Shown here one piece after another: positions 15,872 through 24,264 of a DNA stretch of 64,000 nucleotides; position 1 is the stretch's first letter, and every line of letters starts with the position of its first letter. This stretch comes from Pontibacter russatus. GTDB taxonomy: Bacteria; Bacteroidota; Bacteroidia; Cytophagales; Hymenobacteraceae. The translations under genes and the position numbers were made by a program. The notes beneath the pieces were generated by a model. The model was not told the DNA's origin. It made no database searches and saw only the letters and a list, made by a program, of their open reading frames with translations. Location: contig NZ_CP047984.1 in the NCBI RefSeq assembly GCF_009931655.1, positions 3,117,001 through 3,181,000 on the forward strand. The letters run 5' to 3'.

Positions 15872-15931
15872 AAGCTTGGTATAATTTTCCTTGTCTTCAG
15901 CAATATACGTTTTACTTTAACGCAAGTCCAC

Positions 15932-16077
15932 ATACCGCCAGTTTGAGCGAAGCGGTAAAGGTGGTTATATATGGCCGCCAGTTTGTCAAGGCGGAACGGG
16001 AACTGGAGGAACGCCAGTTGCAAACTGGCATCATGGGCAGCCACAAGTTGCGCTGGCGCTAAACTTGCGGCATGGGC
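15932..16077 (+). repeat. Palindromic repeat R3, with extended 5' part
   Basis: Starts ATACCGCCAGTTTGAGCGAA, runs through GGTTATATATGGCCGCC as in R2, then a variant of the palindrome in which the arms differ (GTCAAGGCGGAACGGGAACT in the middle). It ends GCGGCATGGGC. It lies between the antitoxin gene and the AT-rich gene at 16134. Confidence 0.82.
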
Positions 16078-16133
16078 GGGCATGGGGAACACAAAGATTT
16101 AGAGCTTATACCTTAACTTCATTATATTTAAAT

Positions 16134-16931
16134 ATGGAGAAAGGGCATGAATCACAAAAGAGACGACGCGAGCGCCATTATGTAACAAGGTTTCTTGAAG
16201 CTATAAATTATGACTCAGAATATTTAACGGATAATATGCTGCCAGAACCTGATTTCAAACTATATATAGATGATAGGATAATTGGTATCGAAGAAACACA
16301 GATTTTATATATTGACTGTAAAGGTTTCAGTCGACCCCAATATATTTCAACCTGTGAAGCCATTACTACAAGAGCAAAAGAAATATTTGATAGTTATGAA
16401 ACGCAGCAAAAGTTGGATGTATGTATTTCCTATGCTGATCACTCTGGTACTACAAATTATAAGGTTGGAAATCTTATAAGAAACAAGAAGGAGCAGGAAA
16501 GTTTAGCACTTGAAATTGCTGGCTTAGTCGTAAATAATATGCCTTGGATAGATGGGGAGCAAGCAGCGATAGATCATTACAACCCATCCTTTTTTAACTT
16601 ATTATCTCCAAAGGTAAATTTTATACATATATATAATACCACAGGAAAGCATCCATCATTTTGGACTAATGCTTATGCAGGTGTATGTCCAAGGCTAACT
16701 CCTGAACTAATTAGCCAATCCATCAAGAAGAAGAATTCTAAACCACAGAGCTATAAAGAACAGTATTCTGGTATATGGCTGTTATTAACAATCAATGGAT
16801 TTAGGTATGACGCCAACTATGTAACCGATGATCTCTATGAAGCATTAGACATTATATATACCACTGCCTTTAGCCGAGTATTTGTTTTTGATGTAGGCGA
16901 TGAAAAAGTTATAGAACTTAAATTAAAATAA
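16134..16931 (+). CDS. AT-rich orphan protein with a PD-(D/E)xK-like motif
   Basis: 265 residues from the ATG at 16134; an upstream in-frame ATG at 16065 lies in the R3 repeat and was rejected. The gene is much more AT-rich than its surroundings and uses AT-ending codons, so it is probably a recent import. Residues 45-60 read PEPDFKLYIDDRIIGIEETQI: a PDF then about ten residues then an acidic ExT, the arrangement of a nuclease-fold core (PD-x10-ExT/K) seen in many defence-related hypothetical proteins. The rest (SPKVNFIHIYNT, YSGIWLLLTINGF) looks like a compact alpha/beta domain. No family recognised; a nuclease role is inference. It has no partner gene nearby apart from the toxin-antitoxin pair. 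Confidence 0.6.
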   Translation: MEKGHESQKRRRERHYVTRFLEAINYDSEYLTDNMLPEPDFKLYIDDRIIGIEETQILYIDCKGFSRPQYISTCEAITTRAKEIFDSYETQQKLDVCISYADHSGTTNYKVGNLIRNKKEQESLALEIAGLVVNNMPWIDGEQAAIDHYNPSFFNLLSPKVNFIHIYNTTGKHPSFWTNAYAGVCPRLTPELISQSIKKKNSKPQSYKEQYSGIWLLLTINGFRYDANYVTDDLYEALDIIYTTAFSRVFVFDVGDEKVIELKLK

Positions 16932-16991
16932 TCAAAGATTCTCACATTCATAATTCCTTCCCCCCGCAACTTTCTCCCCCTCCTCCCAGTT

Positions 16992-17021
16992 CTGATAAAA
17001 CATTAACTTGTAGTATCTTTG
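16992..17021 (+). promoter_or_regulatory. Promoter of mfd
   Basis: The -7 element TATCTTTG (17014-17021) matches TAnnTTTG. At the right distance (19 nt) is CTG, one base off the TTG -33 element. The predicted start at about 17026 leaves a 70-nt leader. Confidence 0.6.
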
Positions 17022-17035
17022 CACAAGAACTACCT

Positions 17036-17072
17036 GCAGAACACGGCTTATCCGAAAAGCCCGGTGTTCTGC
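17036..17072 (+). promoter_or_regulatory. Hairpin in the mfd leader
   Basis: GCAGAACAC pairs with GTGTTCTGC, enclosing a second stem GGCTT/AAGCC with loop ATCCGAA. It is followed by CTTTGCTGTTTTG, a weak T-rich stretch. It lies between the predicted start site and the mfd ATG and could act as an attenuator, or as the terminator of the gene at 16134. Confidence 0.5.
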
Positions 17073-17097
17073 CTTTGCTGTTTTGTTATAGAATTGG

Positions 17098-20000
17098 ATG
17101 AAAGTTAAAGATTTCTTAGAACTGTATCGTCTCGACAGCGTGGTGCAGACCATTGCCGAGCGGCTGAAGGCCAACAAGAGTTATCGCCTGCAACTGAAGG
17201 GCCTGGCGGGCAGCCAGGACGCCGTGCTGGCCTCGGCCATATATACCCTGCAGCCGCAGCACCAGCTCTTCGTGCTGCACGACAAGGAAGAGGCTGCTTA
17301 CTTTTATACCGACCTCAAAAACCTGCTCGGCGAAGAAAAGGAAATCATGCTTTTCCCGACCTCCTACAAGCGCCCCTACAGCTTCGACGACACCGAGAAC
17401 GCCAACATCCTGATGCGGGCCGAGGTGCTCAACCGCCTCAACCAGAAAACCGGCAAAGGCGAACTGATCGTGACGTACCCCGAGGCGCTTACGGAGAAGG
17501 TAATCAACAAAAAATCACTGGTCGAGAACACGCTGGGCGCGAAGGTGGGGGAGAAGCTGGACGTGAATTTCCTGAGCGAGATGCTGGCGGAATATGGCTT
17601 CGAGCGCACCGAGTTTGTATATGAGGCGGGCCAGTACGCCGTGCGCGGCGGCATCGTGGACGTGTACTCCTACGCCAACGACCTGCCCTACCGCATCGAG
17701 CTGTTCGGTGACGAGATTGAGAGCATCCGCACCTTCGACCCCGACACGCAACTGTCGGTGGAGGCAAAAAAAACCATCTCGATTATCCCCAACGTGCAGA
17801 CGAAGCTGCTGCAGGAAACGCGCGAGGCCTTCCTCGATTTTATCCCCGCCAACACCACCCTCTGGTTCAAAGACGTGCGCCAGACGCTGGACGTGATAGA
17901 CGAGTATTTCGACAAGGCCGCGCACAACTTCGGGAAGATGCTGGCGGGCAGCGGCGGCACCCAGATTGTATCAGACCCGGAGCAGCTGTTCCAGACGCAG
18001 AAACAGTTCAAAAAGCTGCTCGACAATTTCAACGTGGTGGAGATCGGCAAGCGCTTTCACTTCAAAGGCGCCGAAACCATACAACTGCAGGCCAAGCCGC
18101 AGCCCTCGTTCAATAAGGATTTCAAGCGGCTGGTAAAGGATTTGCACGAGCAGCAGGGCAAAGGCTTCGTGAATATCATCGCCACCGACTCGCCGCGCCA
18201 GATAAACCGCCTCACCATGATTTTCGATGAGCTGGACCACGACGTGCGCTTCCAGCACCTGCCCATCTCGCTGCGCGAGGGCTTCATCGACCAGACGCTC
18301 AAAATCACCTGCTACACCGACCACCAACTGTTCGACCGCTTCTACCAGCACAAGGCCAAGGAAGGGCACTCCAAATCCAAGGCGATGACGCTGAAAGAGT
18401 TGCGCTCGCTGCAGCCCGGCGACTATGTGACGCACGTCGATTACGGCATCGGGCGCTTTGCGGGGCTGGAGAAAGTGGAGGTGGGCGGCCGCTTGCAGGA
18501 GGCCATCCGGCTGGTGTACCGCGACGACGATTTGCTGTACGTCAGCATCCACTCGCTGCACAAAATAAGCAAGTACAGCGGCAAAGAGGGCGGCCCGCCC
18601 AGCATGAGCAAACTGGGCTCGCCGGAGTGGGAAAACAAGAAGAAGAAGGTCAAGAGCAAGGTAAAAGACATTGCCGCCGAGCTCATCAGCCTCTATGCCA
18701 AGCGCAAGGCCGCGCCGGGTTATGCCTTCACCAAGGATGGTTTTCTGCAGGCCGAGCTGGAGTCGTCGTTTATATATGAGGACACGCCCGACCAGGCAAA
18801 ATCGACGGAGGATGTGAAAGCCGACATGGAGCAGCCCCACCCCATGGACCGCCTGGTGTGCGGCGACGTGGGCTTCGGCAAAACGGAGGTGGCCATCCGC
18901 GCCGCTTTCAAAGCCGCCTGCGACGGCAAACAGGTAGCCATGCTGGTGCCCACCACCATCCTGGCCATGCAGCACTACCGCACCTTCCACCAGCGGCTGG
19001 AGCAGTTCCCGGTCACGGTGGATTACATCAACCGCTTCAAAACGGCCAAGGACACGAAAGAGACGCTGAAGAAGCTGGCGGAGGGCAAAATCGACATTCT
19101 GATTGGCACGCACCGCCTCGTGAGCAAGGATGTGAAGTTCAAGGACCTCGGATTGATGATCGTGGATGAGGAGCAGAAGTTCGGGGTGAAAACAAAGGAG
19201 AAGCTCAAGGAGATGAAAATCAACGTGGACACGCTCACGCTGACGGCCACGCCCATTCCGCGCACGCTGCACTTCTCGCTGATGGGCGCCCGCGACCTGA
19301 GCGTGATTGCCACGCCGCCGCCCAATCGCCAGCCGGTCAAAACAGAGCTGCACGTGTTTGATGAGACGCTGATCCGCGATGCCATTGTGTACGAGATGAA
19401 GCGCGGCGGGCAGGTCTTTTTTGTACACAACCGCATCAAAGATATTGAAGAGATGGCTGCCATGATTTTGCGCCACGTGCCCGACGCCCGCGTAACCTAC
19501 GCCCACGGCCAGATGGAGCCGGAGAAGCTTGAAAAGCGCATGATGAAGTTCGTGAACGGCGAGTACGACGTGCTGGTGAGCACCAACATCATCGAGTCGG
19601 GCCTCGACATTGAGAACGCCAACACCATCATCATCAACCGCGCCCATATGTTCGGTTTGTCGGATTTGCACCAGATGCGCGGCCGCGTGGGCCGCTCCAA
19701 CAAAAAAGCCTATTGCTACCTGCTCACGCCGCCGGTGGCCGGACTGCCTTCGGACGCCCGCAAGCGCCTGAGCACGCTGGAAGAATTCTCCGATTTGGGC
19801 GAGGGGTTCAAGATTGCCATGCGCGACCTGGATATACGCGGCGCGGGTAACCTGCTGGGCGGCGAGCAGAGCGGCTTCATCACTGACCTTGGCTTCGAGA
19901 TGTACCACCAGGTGCTTGACGATGCCATCAAAGAGCTCAAAGAAACGGAATTCCGCGACCTGTTCCTGAAAGACAACCTGGAGCAGTTTGTGGAGCCGGT

Positions 20001-20478
20001 GCGCGAGTGCTCTATCGAAACGGATATGGAGGTGCTGATTCCGGACTGGTATGTGAGCAACATCTCGGAGCGCCTGAGCCTCTACAGCAAACTCGACAGC
20101 ACGAAGGACCTGTCCGAACTCGAAAAGCTACGTGACAGCATCGTGGACCGCTTCGGCCCCTTGCCGGAGCAGGTGCAGCAACTGGTGGACATTGTGAAGC
20201 TGCGCTGGCAGGCCCAGCAGCTTGGCTTCGAGAAGCTCACCATCAAAAAGGAAGTGATGAAAGGCTATATCCCGTCCGAGAACAACGACGCCTACTTCCA
20301 GTCCGACACCTTTGGTAACATCCTGAAGTACGTGCAGCAGCATCCGCGCCGCTCGCGCCTGAAAGAAGCAAAGCACAAACTGGTGGTGACGGTGGAGGAT
20401 ATCCGGAGCATAAAAGACGCGAAAGCGGTATTTGAGGGGCTTGGTGTGAAAGAAACTGCCCCGGTGCAAAGCCCCTGA
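17098..20478 (+). CDS. mfd: Transcription-repair coupling factor Mfd
   Basis: 1126 residues, normal length. Mfd removes RNA polymerase stalled at DNA lesions and recruits UvrA. Domains in order: UvrB-homology module (about 1-380, with ILMRAEVLNRL and GGIVDVYSYAND), RNA-polymerase interaction domain (about 440-510, LQPGDYVTHVDYGIGRFAGLE), RecG-like helicase (Walker A in GDVGFGKTEVAIRAA; Walker B as DEEQ in IVDEEQKFGV; motif III TLTATPIPRTLHFS; motif VI QMRGRVGRS), and the C-terminal UvrA-interaction domain. ATG start without SD, single gene with its own promoter, leader hairpin and terminator. Unremarkable apart from an ATA-TAT codon pair at AIYTLQ. Confidence 0.98.
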   Translation: MKVKDFLELYRLDSVVQTIAERLKANKSYRLQLKGLAGSQDAVLASAIYTLQPQHQLFVLHDKEEAAYFYTDLKNLLGEEKEIMLFPTSYKRPYSFDDTENANILMRAEVLNRLNQKTGKGELIVTYPEALTEKVINKKSLVENTLGAKVGEKLDVNFLSEMLAEYGFERTEFVYEAGQYAVRGGIVDVYSYANDLPYRIELFGDEIESIRTFDPDTQLSVEAKKTISIIPNVQTKLLQETREAFLDFIPANTTLWFKDVRQTLDVIDEYFDKAAHNFGKMLAGSGGTQIVSDPEQLFQTQKQFKKLLDNFNVVEIGKRFHFKGAETIQLQAKPQPSFNKDFKRLVKDLHEQQGKGFVNIIATDSPRQINRLTMIFDELDHDVRFQHLPISLREGFIDQTLKITCYTDHQLFDRFYQHKAKEGHSKSKAMTLKELRSLQPGDYVTHVDYGIGRFAGLEKVEVGGRLQEAIRLVYRDDDLLYVSIHSLHKISKYSGKEGGPPSMSKLGSPEWENKKKKVKSKVKDIAAELISLYAKRKAAPGYAFTKDGFLQAELESSFIYEDTPDQAKSTEDVKADMEQPHPMDRLVCGDVGFGKTEVAIRAAFKAACDGKQVAMLVPTTILAMQHYRTFHQRLEQFPVTVDYINRFKTAKDTKETLKKLAEGKIDILIGTHRLVSKDVKFKDLGLMIVDEEQKFGVKTKEKLKEMKINVDTLTLTATPIPRTLHFSLMGARDLSVIATPPPNRQPVKTELHVFDETLIRDAIVYEMKRGGQVFFVHNRIKDIEEMAAMILRHVPDARVTYAHGQMEPEKLEKRMMKFVNGEYDVLVSTNIIESGLDIENANTIIINRAHMFGLSDLHQMRGRVGRSNKKAYCYLLTPPVAGLPSDARKRLSTLEEFSDLGEGFKIAMRDLDIRGAGNLLGGEQSGFITDLGFEMYHQVLDDAIKELKETEFRDLFLKDNLEQFVEPVRECSIETDMEVLIPDWYVSNISERLSLYSKLDSTKDLSELEKLRDSIVDRFGPLPEQVQQLVDIVKLRWQAQQLGFEKLTIKKEVMKGYIPSENNDAYFQSDTFGNILKYVQQHPRRSRLKEAKHKLVVTVEDIRSIKDAKAVFEGLGVKETAPVQSP

Positions 20479-20514
20479 TCCGGGGCAGCGCCGCATTTAA
20501 AAGTAGAAACAGGT

Positions 20515-20560
20515 AAAAAACGGCTCTTTTTCCGTAAAACAGGGAGAAGGGCCGTTTTTT
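20515..20560 (+). terminator. Terminator after mfd
   Basis: AAAAAACGGC pairs with GCCGTTTTTT around a 26-base internal part; T run at the end. It can work in both directions. Confidence 0.8.
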
Positions 20561-20644
20561 ATGATGGCACTTTTGCACCTTTTTATTACATTACTGCTTC
20601 CTCAGTTTTAATAAAAAGCAAATAAGTGATGTATCTACATTCTT

Positions 20645-22270
20645 ATGCCCGAAAGTAACGCCATACCCCCTCACATTTGCTTCGGGTCTGTCTTTCATGC
20701 CCTGCCTGGGCTATACCTGGTCATGGCGCCCGACCTGACCATACTGGACGTCACAGAAGCTTACCTGCGGGCGCTCTTTCTGAGGCGTGAGGACATTGTG
20801 AACAAAAATATACTGGCTACTTTCCCGGACACAGCAAATGCATCCCATTCCAATGCAAGGCAGGAGTTGGAGCAGTCCCTGGACCACGTGCTCCGGCACA
20901 GGCAGCCGCACACCATGCCCGTGCTGCGCTATGACCTGCCGCTTCCGGCGGAGAACGGAGGTGCTTTTGAGCAGCATTACTGGAACACGACCCATACGCC
21001 CGTCTTTTTGGCCGGGGGAGAGATTGCCTACATCCTGCAGCAAACCCGCGACATTACCCACCAGGTGCGGCAGGAGCAGAAAGTGCGCTACAGCCAGGCA
21101 CAACTGAGCATGCTGACGAGCGCCGCGCATGCGGTGGCCTGGGAGTACGACCTGCTGCAGGACCGCCTGCACTGGGGCACCGGTCTGAAGGAGGTGCTGG
21201 GCTATACTCCGGAAGAGATGGGCCTTGATGGCCACTCCTGGAACAGCCGCGTACATCCCGAGGATTATGCTGCCATGCAGGAGAGCATCACCAAAGCCAC
21301 GGCCGCTGGCGAGAAGACCTGGACGGGCGAATACCGGTTTCTGAAGGCCGACGGCACCTACGCCCACGTGCTGGACCAGGGGTACATCATATATGACGAG
21401 AACAACCGCGCCGTGCGCACCATCGGGTCTATCATGGATGTGTCGCGCAGCAAGCTGGCAGAGCAGGAACTGGAGGAAAGCAACAGCCGGTTCCGGCACC
21501 TGCTGGAGGTGCTGCCGCACATGGCCTGGACCGCCGACGCGCAGGGCGGGTCGCTGTTCTTTAACGAGAACTGGTACAGCTACACGGGCATGCGGCGAGG
21601 ACAGACCGACGGCTGGATCAGCGTGGTACACCCGGACGATTCTGCCCAGGTGCTGACGGTGTGGCATGAGGCCATCGTGAAGGGCCAGATGTTTGAGATG
21701 GAGTACCGCGTCCGCAACGCCTTGGACGGCAGCTACCGCTGGTTTCTGGAGCGCGGCGTGCCCATGTCGGGTGCCGATGGCAGGCCCACGCTGTGGATGG
21801 GCACTTTTACCGATATAGAGGAGCAGAAGCAGGCGCTGCAGCAACTGCAGCAGAAAGACCTGCAGATGGAGAATGTCCTGCGCCTCTCCCCAGCACACCT
21901 GTGCCTGCTGAAGGGGCCCAGCCATATATGCCGCTACGTCACGCCTGGCGTATACAATCTCTATGGCAACCGGCAGTACCTGGGCCGCACCGCCCGCGAG
22001 ATATGGCCCGAACTGCAGCGCCTCGGCTTTCAGGACCTCCTGGACCAGGTGTACCAGAAAGGGGACACCGTGCAGATCAGTGAATTCAAGGCAGAGGTTG
22101 ACCGCTACCGGAACGGGAGGCTGCAGGAAGCATACTTCAACTTCAAGTACCAGCCACTGCTGGAAAATGGCGAGGTAGAGGGTATCCTGATATCTGCCGT
22201 GGAGGTGACGGAGTTGGTGGAGGCAAAGAGAAGGGCGGAGGCCCTTGCCCAGGCGCAGCGGCGCCAGTAG
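20645..22270 (+). CDS. Multi-PAS domain sensory protein without a kinase domain
   Basis: 541 residues. Four PAS units: about 15-140 (ends TRDITHQVRQE), 150-275 (WEYDLLQDRLHW...GYTPEEMG...VHPEDYAAM...GSIMDVSRSK), 280-400 (MAWTADAQGGSLFFNENWYSYTG...WMGTFTDIEEQK) and 405-530. The last unit is of the less conserved PAS_4 kind. Such proteins normally end in HisKA/HATPase modules; here the frame stops 11 residues after a short coiled coil (EAKRRAEALAQAQRRQ), where a kinase would begin. No kinase remnant follows in any frame. It may pair with other proteins or be truncated. The single-domain response regulator at 22682 lies downstream on the same strand. Confidence 0.88.
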   Translation: MPESNAIPPHICFGSVFHALPGLYLVMAPDLTILDVTEAYLRALFLRREDIVNKNILATFPDTANASHSNARQELEQSLDHVLRHRQPHTMPVLRYDLPLPAENGGAFEQHYWNTTHTPVFLAGGEIAYILQQTRDITHQVRQEQKVRYSQAQLSMLTSAAHAVAWEYDLLQDRLHWGTGLKEVLGYTPEEMGLDGHSWNSRVHPEDYAAMQESITKATAAGEKTWTGEYRFLKADGTYAHVLDQGYIIYDENNRAVRTIGSIMDVSRSKLAEQELEESNSRFRHLLEVLPHMAWTADAQGGSLFFNENWYSYTGMRRGQTDGWISVVHPDDSAQVLTVWHEAIVKGQMFEMEYRVRNALDGSYRWFLERGVPMSGADGRPTLWMGTFTDIEEQKQALQQLQQKDLQMENVLRLSPAHLCLLKGPSHICRYVTPGVYNLYGNRQYLGRTAREIWPELQRLGFQDLLDQVYQKGDTVQISEFKAEVDRYRNGRLQEAYFNFKYQPLLENGEVEGILISAVEVTELVEAKRRAEALAQAQRRQ

Positions 22271-22681
22271 CGCCCGGCACTGCACGGGCGACCGTATGCG
22301 GGGGGATGTGGCGGGAAATCATATATAGAGCCCTCCCCGCCACAGCAGGGCGCCGGGGGCTTGCAGCGCCATAAAACCTGCGCCGCCCTATACCACTCCC
22401 ATCAACCTCTTCCGCAACACACCCTGAAGTGCCGCAGCTAAACTACCCTGGTCCGGGCGCAAAAGGCAACCCTGAACAAATGCCGGCACAAGCTGTTCCA
22501 ACTGCCCAGGCGTTTTCATAACCGTGTGGACGGACCGGCCACGGGCTATATACCGTAACAAGCTCCTGACGAACCAAGGTCTGCACCAGCATATAAAAGT
22601 GACCGGCGCGAAGACACTGCTTTTCCCCTGTACTTTGAGCTGAAAAAGCGTTAGCTTTACTTGCACGTAAACGATGAAGCG
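22271..22681. other. Intergenic region without a gene
   Basis: Between the PAS protein and the response regulator. It contains a GTGGCGGG/CCCGCCAC inverted repeat (22308-22343) with TATATA in the loop and no T tract, and GC-rich stretches. No convincing frame. A TACTTTG word near 22634 could be the -7 element of the regulator gene. Confidence 0.5.
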
Positions 22682-23089
22682 ATGAAAAAACTGAATACCG
22701 TGCTCCTGGTGGACGACGACGAGACAACGAATTATCTGAATCACCGCCTGCTGTCGCGCATGGAGATTGCCTCCGACATCCGTGTGGTGACAGACGGGGA
22801 GGAGGCGATGAATTACCTGAAGCGGGCTTTCGCCGCCTCAACAGACTACCCCCGCCCTGAGCTCATTTTCGTGGACATCAAGATGTCGGGCATGGACGGG
22901 TTTGAGTTCCTGGAGGAGTACCAGCGGCTCGCCGCCGACGAGAAAGAGGGAACCGTGATGCTGATGCTGACCTCCTCGGCCAGCTTTTACGATCTCGAAA
23001 AACTGAAGCAGTTTCCCGACGTGCGCCGCCACTACTCCAAGCCCCTGACCGAGTCGGATGTGCGCGAAATCCTGCAGACCTACTTTTAA
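22682..23089 (+). CDS. Single-domain response regulator (REC only)
   Basis: 135 residues starting at the ATG of MKKLNTVLLVDDDE; a start seven codons earlier is possible but lacks family support. The receiver domain is complete: acidic pocket DDDE at 9-12, phospho-acceptor in LIFVDIKMSGMDGFEF, Thr/Ser in LMLTSS and Lys in HYSKPL. There is no output domain. CheY-like proteins of this Rcp1-type subgroup usually receive phosphate from phytochrome- or PAS-type kinases. The upstream PAS protein lacks a kinase domain, so the donor is elsewhere. Confidence 0.93.
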   Translation: MKKLNTVLLVDDDETTNYLNHRLLSRMEIASDIRVVTDGEEAMNYLKRAFAASTDYPRPELIFVDIKMSGMDGFEFLEEYQRLAADEKEGTVMLMLTSSASFYDLEKLKQFPDVRRHYSKPLTESDVREILQTYF

Positions 23090-23104
23090 CGCAGCACACT
23101 TTCC

Positions 23105-23152
23105 GGCGCCCCTGGCCGCGGCATGTCTGCAGGCCAGGGGCGCCGCTGTTTT
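23105..23152 (+). terminator. Terminator after response regulator
   Basis: GGCGCCCCTGGCC pairs with GGCCAGGGGCGCC around a short loop, followed by GCTGTTTT. Confidence 0.8.
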
Positions 23153-23261
23153 GGGGCCGGGCGGCACCGTCTTAACAATCGCCGCCACTATGCCGTAAAT
23201 ATAACTTACCCGCCTACTGGCCGGGTGTATATATACGCAACATCTAAAACAGAATAAAGCT

Positions 23262-24101
23262 ATGGCAGACAGACCCATGAACCCCGAACGCAATGAGGGC
23301 GAGAACCACGAAATAGGCCGTGAACTATATAACAGGGACAGACAGCAGAACCAGGGCAGCAGCCGCCGCTACGGCTACCGGGGCGACAACGACCGCAAGT
23401 GGGACGAAGGCAACTTCTTCCACACCGGCCCCAGCCCCCGCGGCGCCCAGGACCGCGAACACACCGGCCCCTCCGGCAACGAGTACCGCAGGGGAGGCAG
23501 CAGCCACAGCTCGTATAACCAGGGGCAGAATGCTCACCTGAGCGATCACTACGGCAGCCGCTCCGACAGCACGTACCGCAACGAGCGCTCCTATATAGAC
23601 CACGGCAACCACGGCAGCGGTCATTTCCAGCACGATGAAAGGCACAGCATGCATCGGCCCCATACACCGGGAGGCTCGCTGCAAGGCAACTACGACGACC
23701 TGAACAGCTACCAGAACGACCCGTGGCGGGAAGGGCCAGGCAGCGGAAGCCGTTACAAGGAGTCGGATTACCGCTACGGCAGCGGCTCGCACAACTGGTA
23801 CCGGGAAAACAGGTACACGCCCGACCACCGCAGCCACGTTCAGGGCGAAGGGCGCGGCATCATGGACCGGGTGAAAGACACCTGGAACGACATCTGGCAT
23901 TCAGACGACAAGGATTATCAGCCCCGCCACCGGCACCAGTCCAACGCAGACCGCCTCGACACGCGCACGCGCTACAGCTCAGATGCCTACCGCGACCGCA
24001 ACTTTGACAGAGGTTATGAAGGCGGCCCACGCTGGGCGGATGAGTCGGACAGAGGGCACGACAGCCGCGACAGCGACAGAACCAGCCGCTACCGACGCTA
24101 A
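23262..24101 (+). CDS. Disordered Arg/Asp/Ser/Tyr-rich protein
   Basis: 279 residues, very hydrophilic, rich in Arg, Asp, Ser, Tyr, His and Gly with almost no aliphatic residues. No signal peptide and no membrane segment. One short region (about 200-212, IMDRVKDTWNDIWH) could form an amphipathic helix. The composition resembles stress-related disordered proteins that carry a small SWFGD-type motif, but none is obvious. The next gene (24265) encodes a second protein of the same character. Codon use is normal for the genome, so this is a real gene rather than a GC artefact. Role unknown; binding to nucleic acid or acting as a hydrophilic stress protectant are possibilities only. Confidence 0.75.
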   Translation: MADRPMNPERNEGENHEIGRELYNRDRQQNQGSSRRYGYRGDNDRKWDEGNFFHTGPSPRGAQDREHTGPSGNEYRRGGSSHSSYNQGQNAHLSDHYGSRSDSTYRNERSYIDHGNHGSGHFQHDERHSMHRPHTPGGSLQGNYDDLNSYQNDPWREGPGSGSRYKESDYRYGSGSHNWYRENRYTPDHRSHVQGEGRGIMDRVKDTWNDIWHSDDKDYQPRHRHQSNADRLDTRTRYSSDAYRDRNFDRGYEGGPRWADESDRGHDSRDSDRTSRYRR

Positions 24102-24124
24102 ACCAAGCATTCTGTAAAACAGGG

Positions 24125-24161
24125 AAAAACAACGCCGGCTCTTGCAGCCGGCGTTGTTTTT
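24125..24161 (+). terminator. Terminator between the two disordered-protein genes
   Basis: AAAAACAACGCCGGCT and its complement form a perfect 16-bp stem with loop CTTGC, with a T run. Confidence 0.92.
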
Positions 24162-24264
24162 CCGTAACTTCCTGTTTTATCCTCGCGCAAACATCCTCAT
24201 TACCAGCCCGTACATATTTACAAAGGGCACACGAACTACTATATTCACATTAAAGATATCTACC

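Noticed and set aside
15868-16092. 74-codon minus-strand frame near R3
   Set aside because: It lies within the repeat and overlaps the start of the antitoxin; no family resemblance.
17971-19908. 645-codon minus-strand frame over mfd
   Set aside because: Antisense shadow of mfd caused by high GC; Mfd motifs on the plus strand are complete.
20711-22285. 524-codon minus-strand frame over the PAS gene
   Set aside because: Antisense shadow; the plus strand encodes clear PAS domains.
24142-24264. Upstream extension of the His-rich protein gene
   Set aside because: It would include the preceding terminator's T run and adds a hydrophobic segment unlike the rest of the protein.
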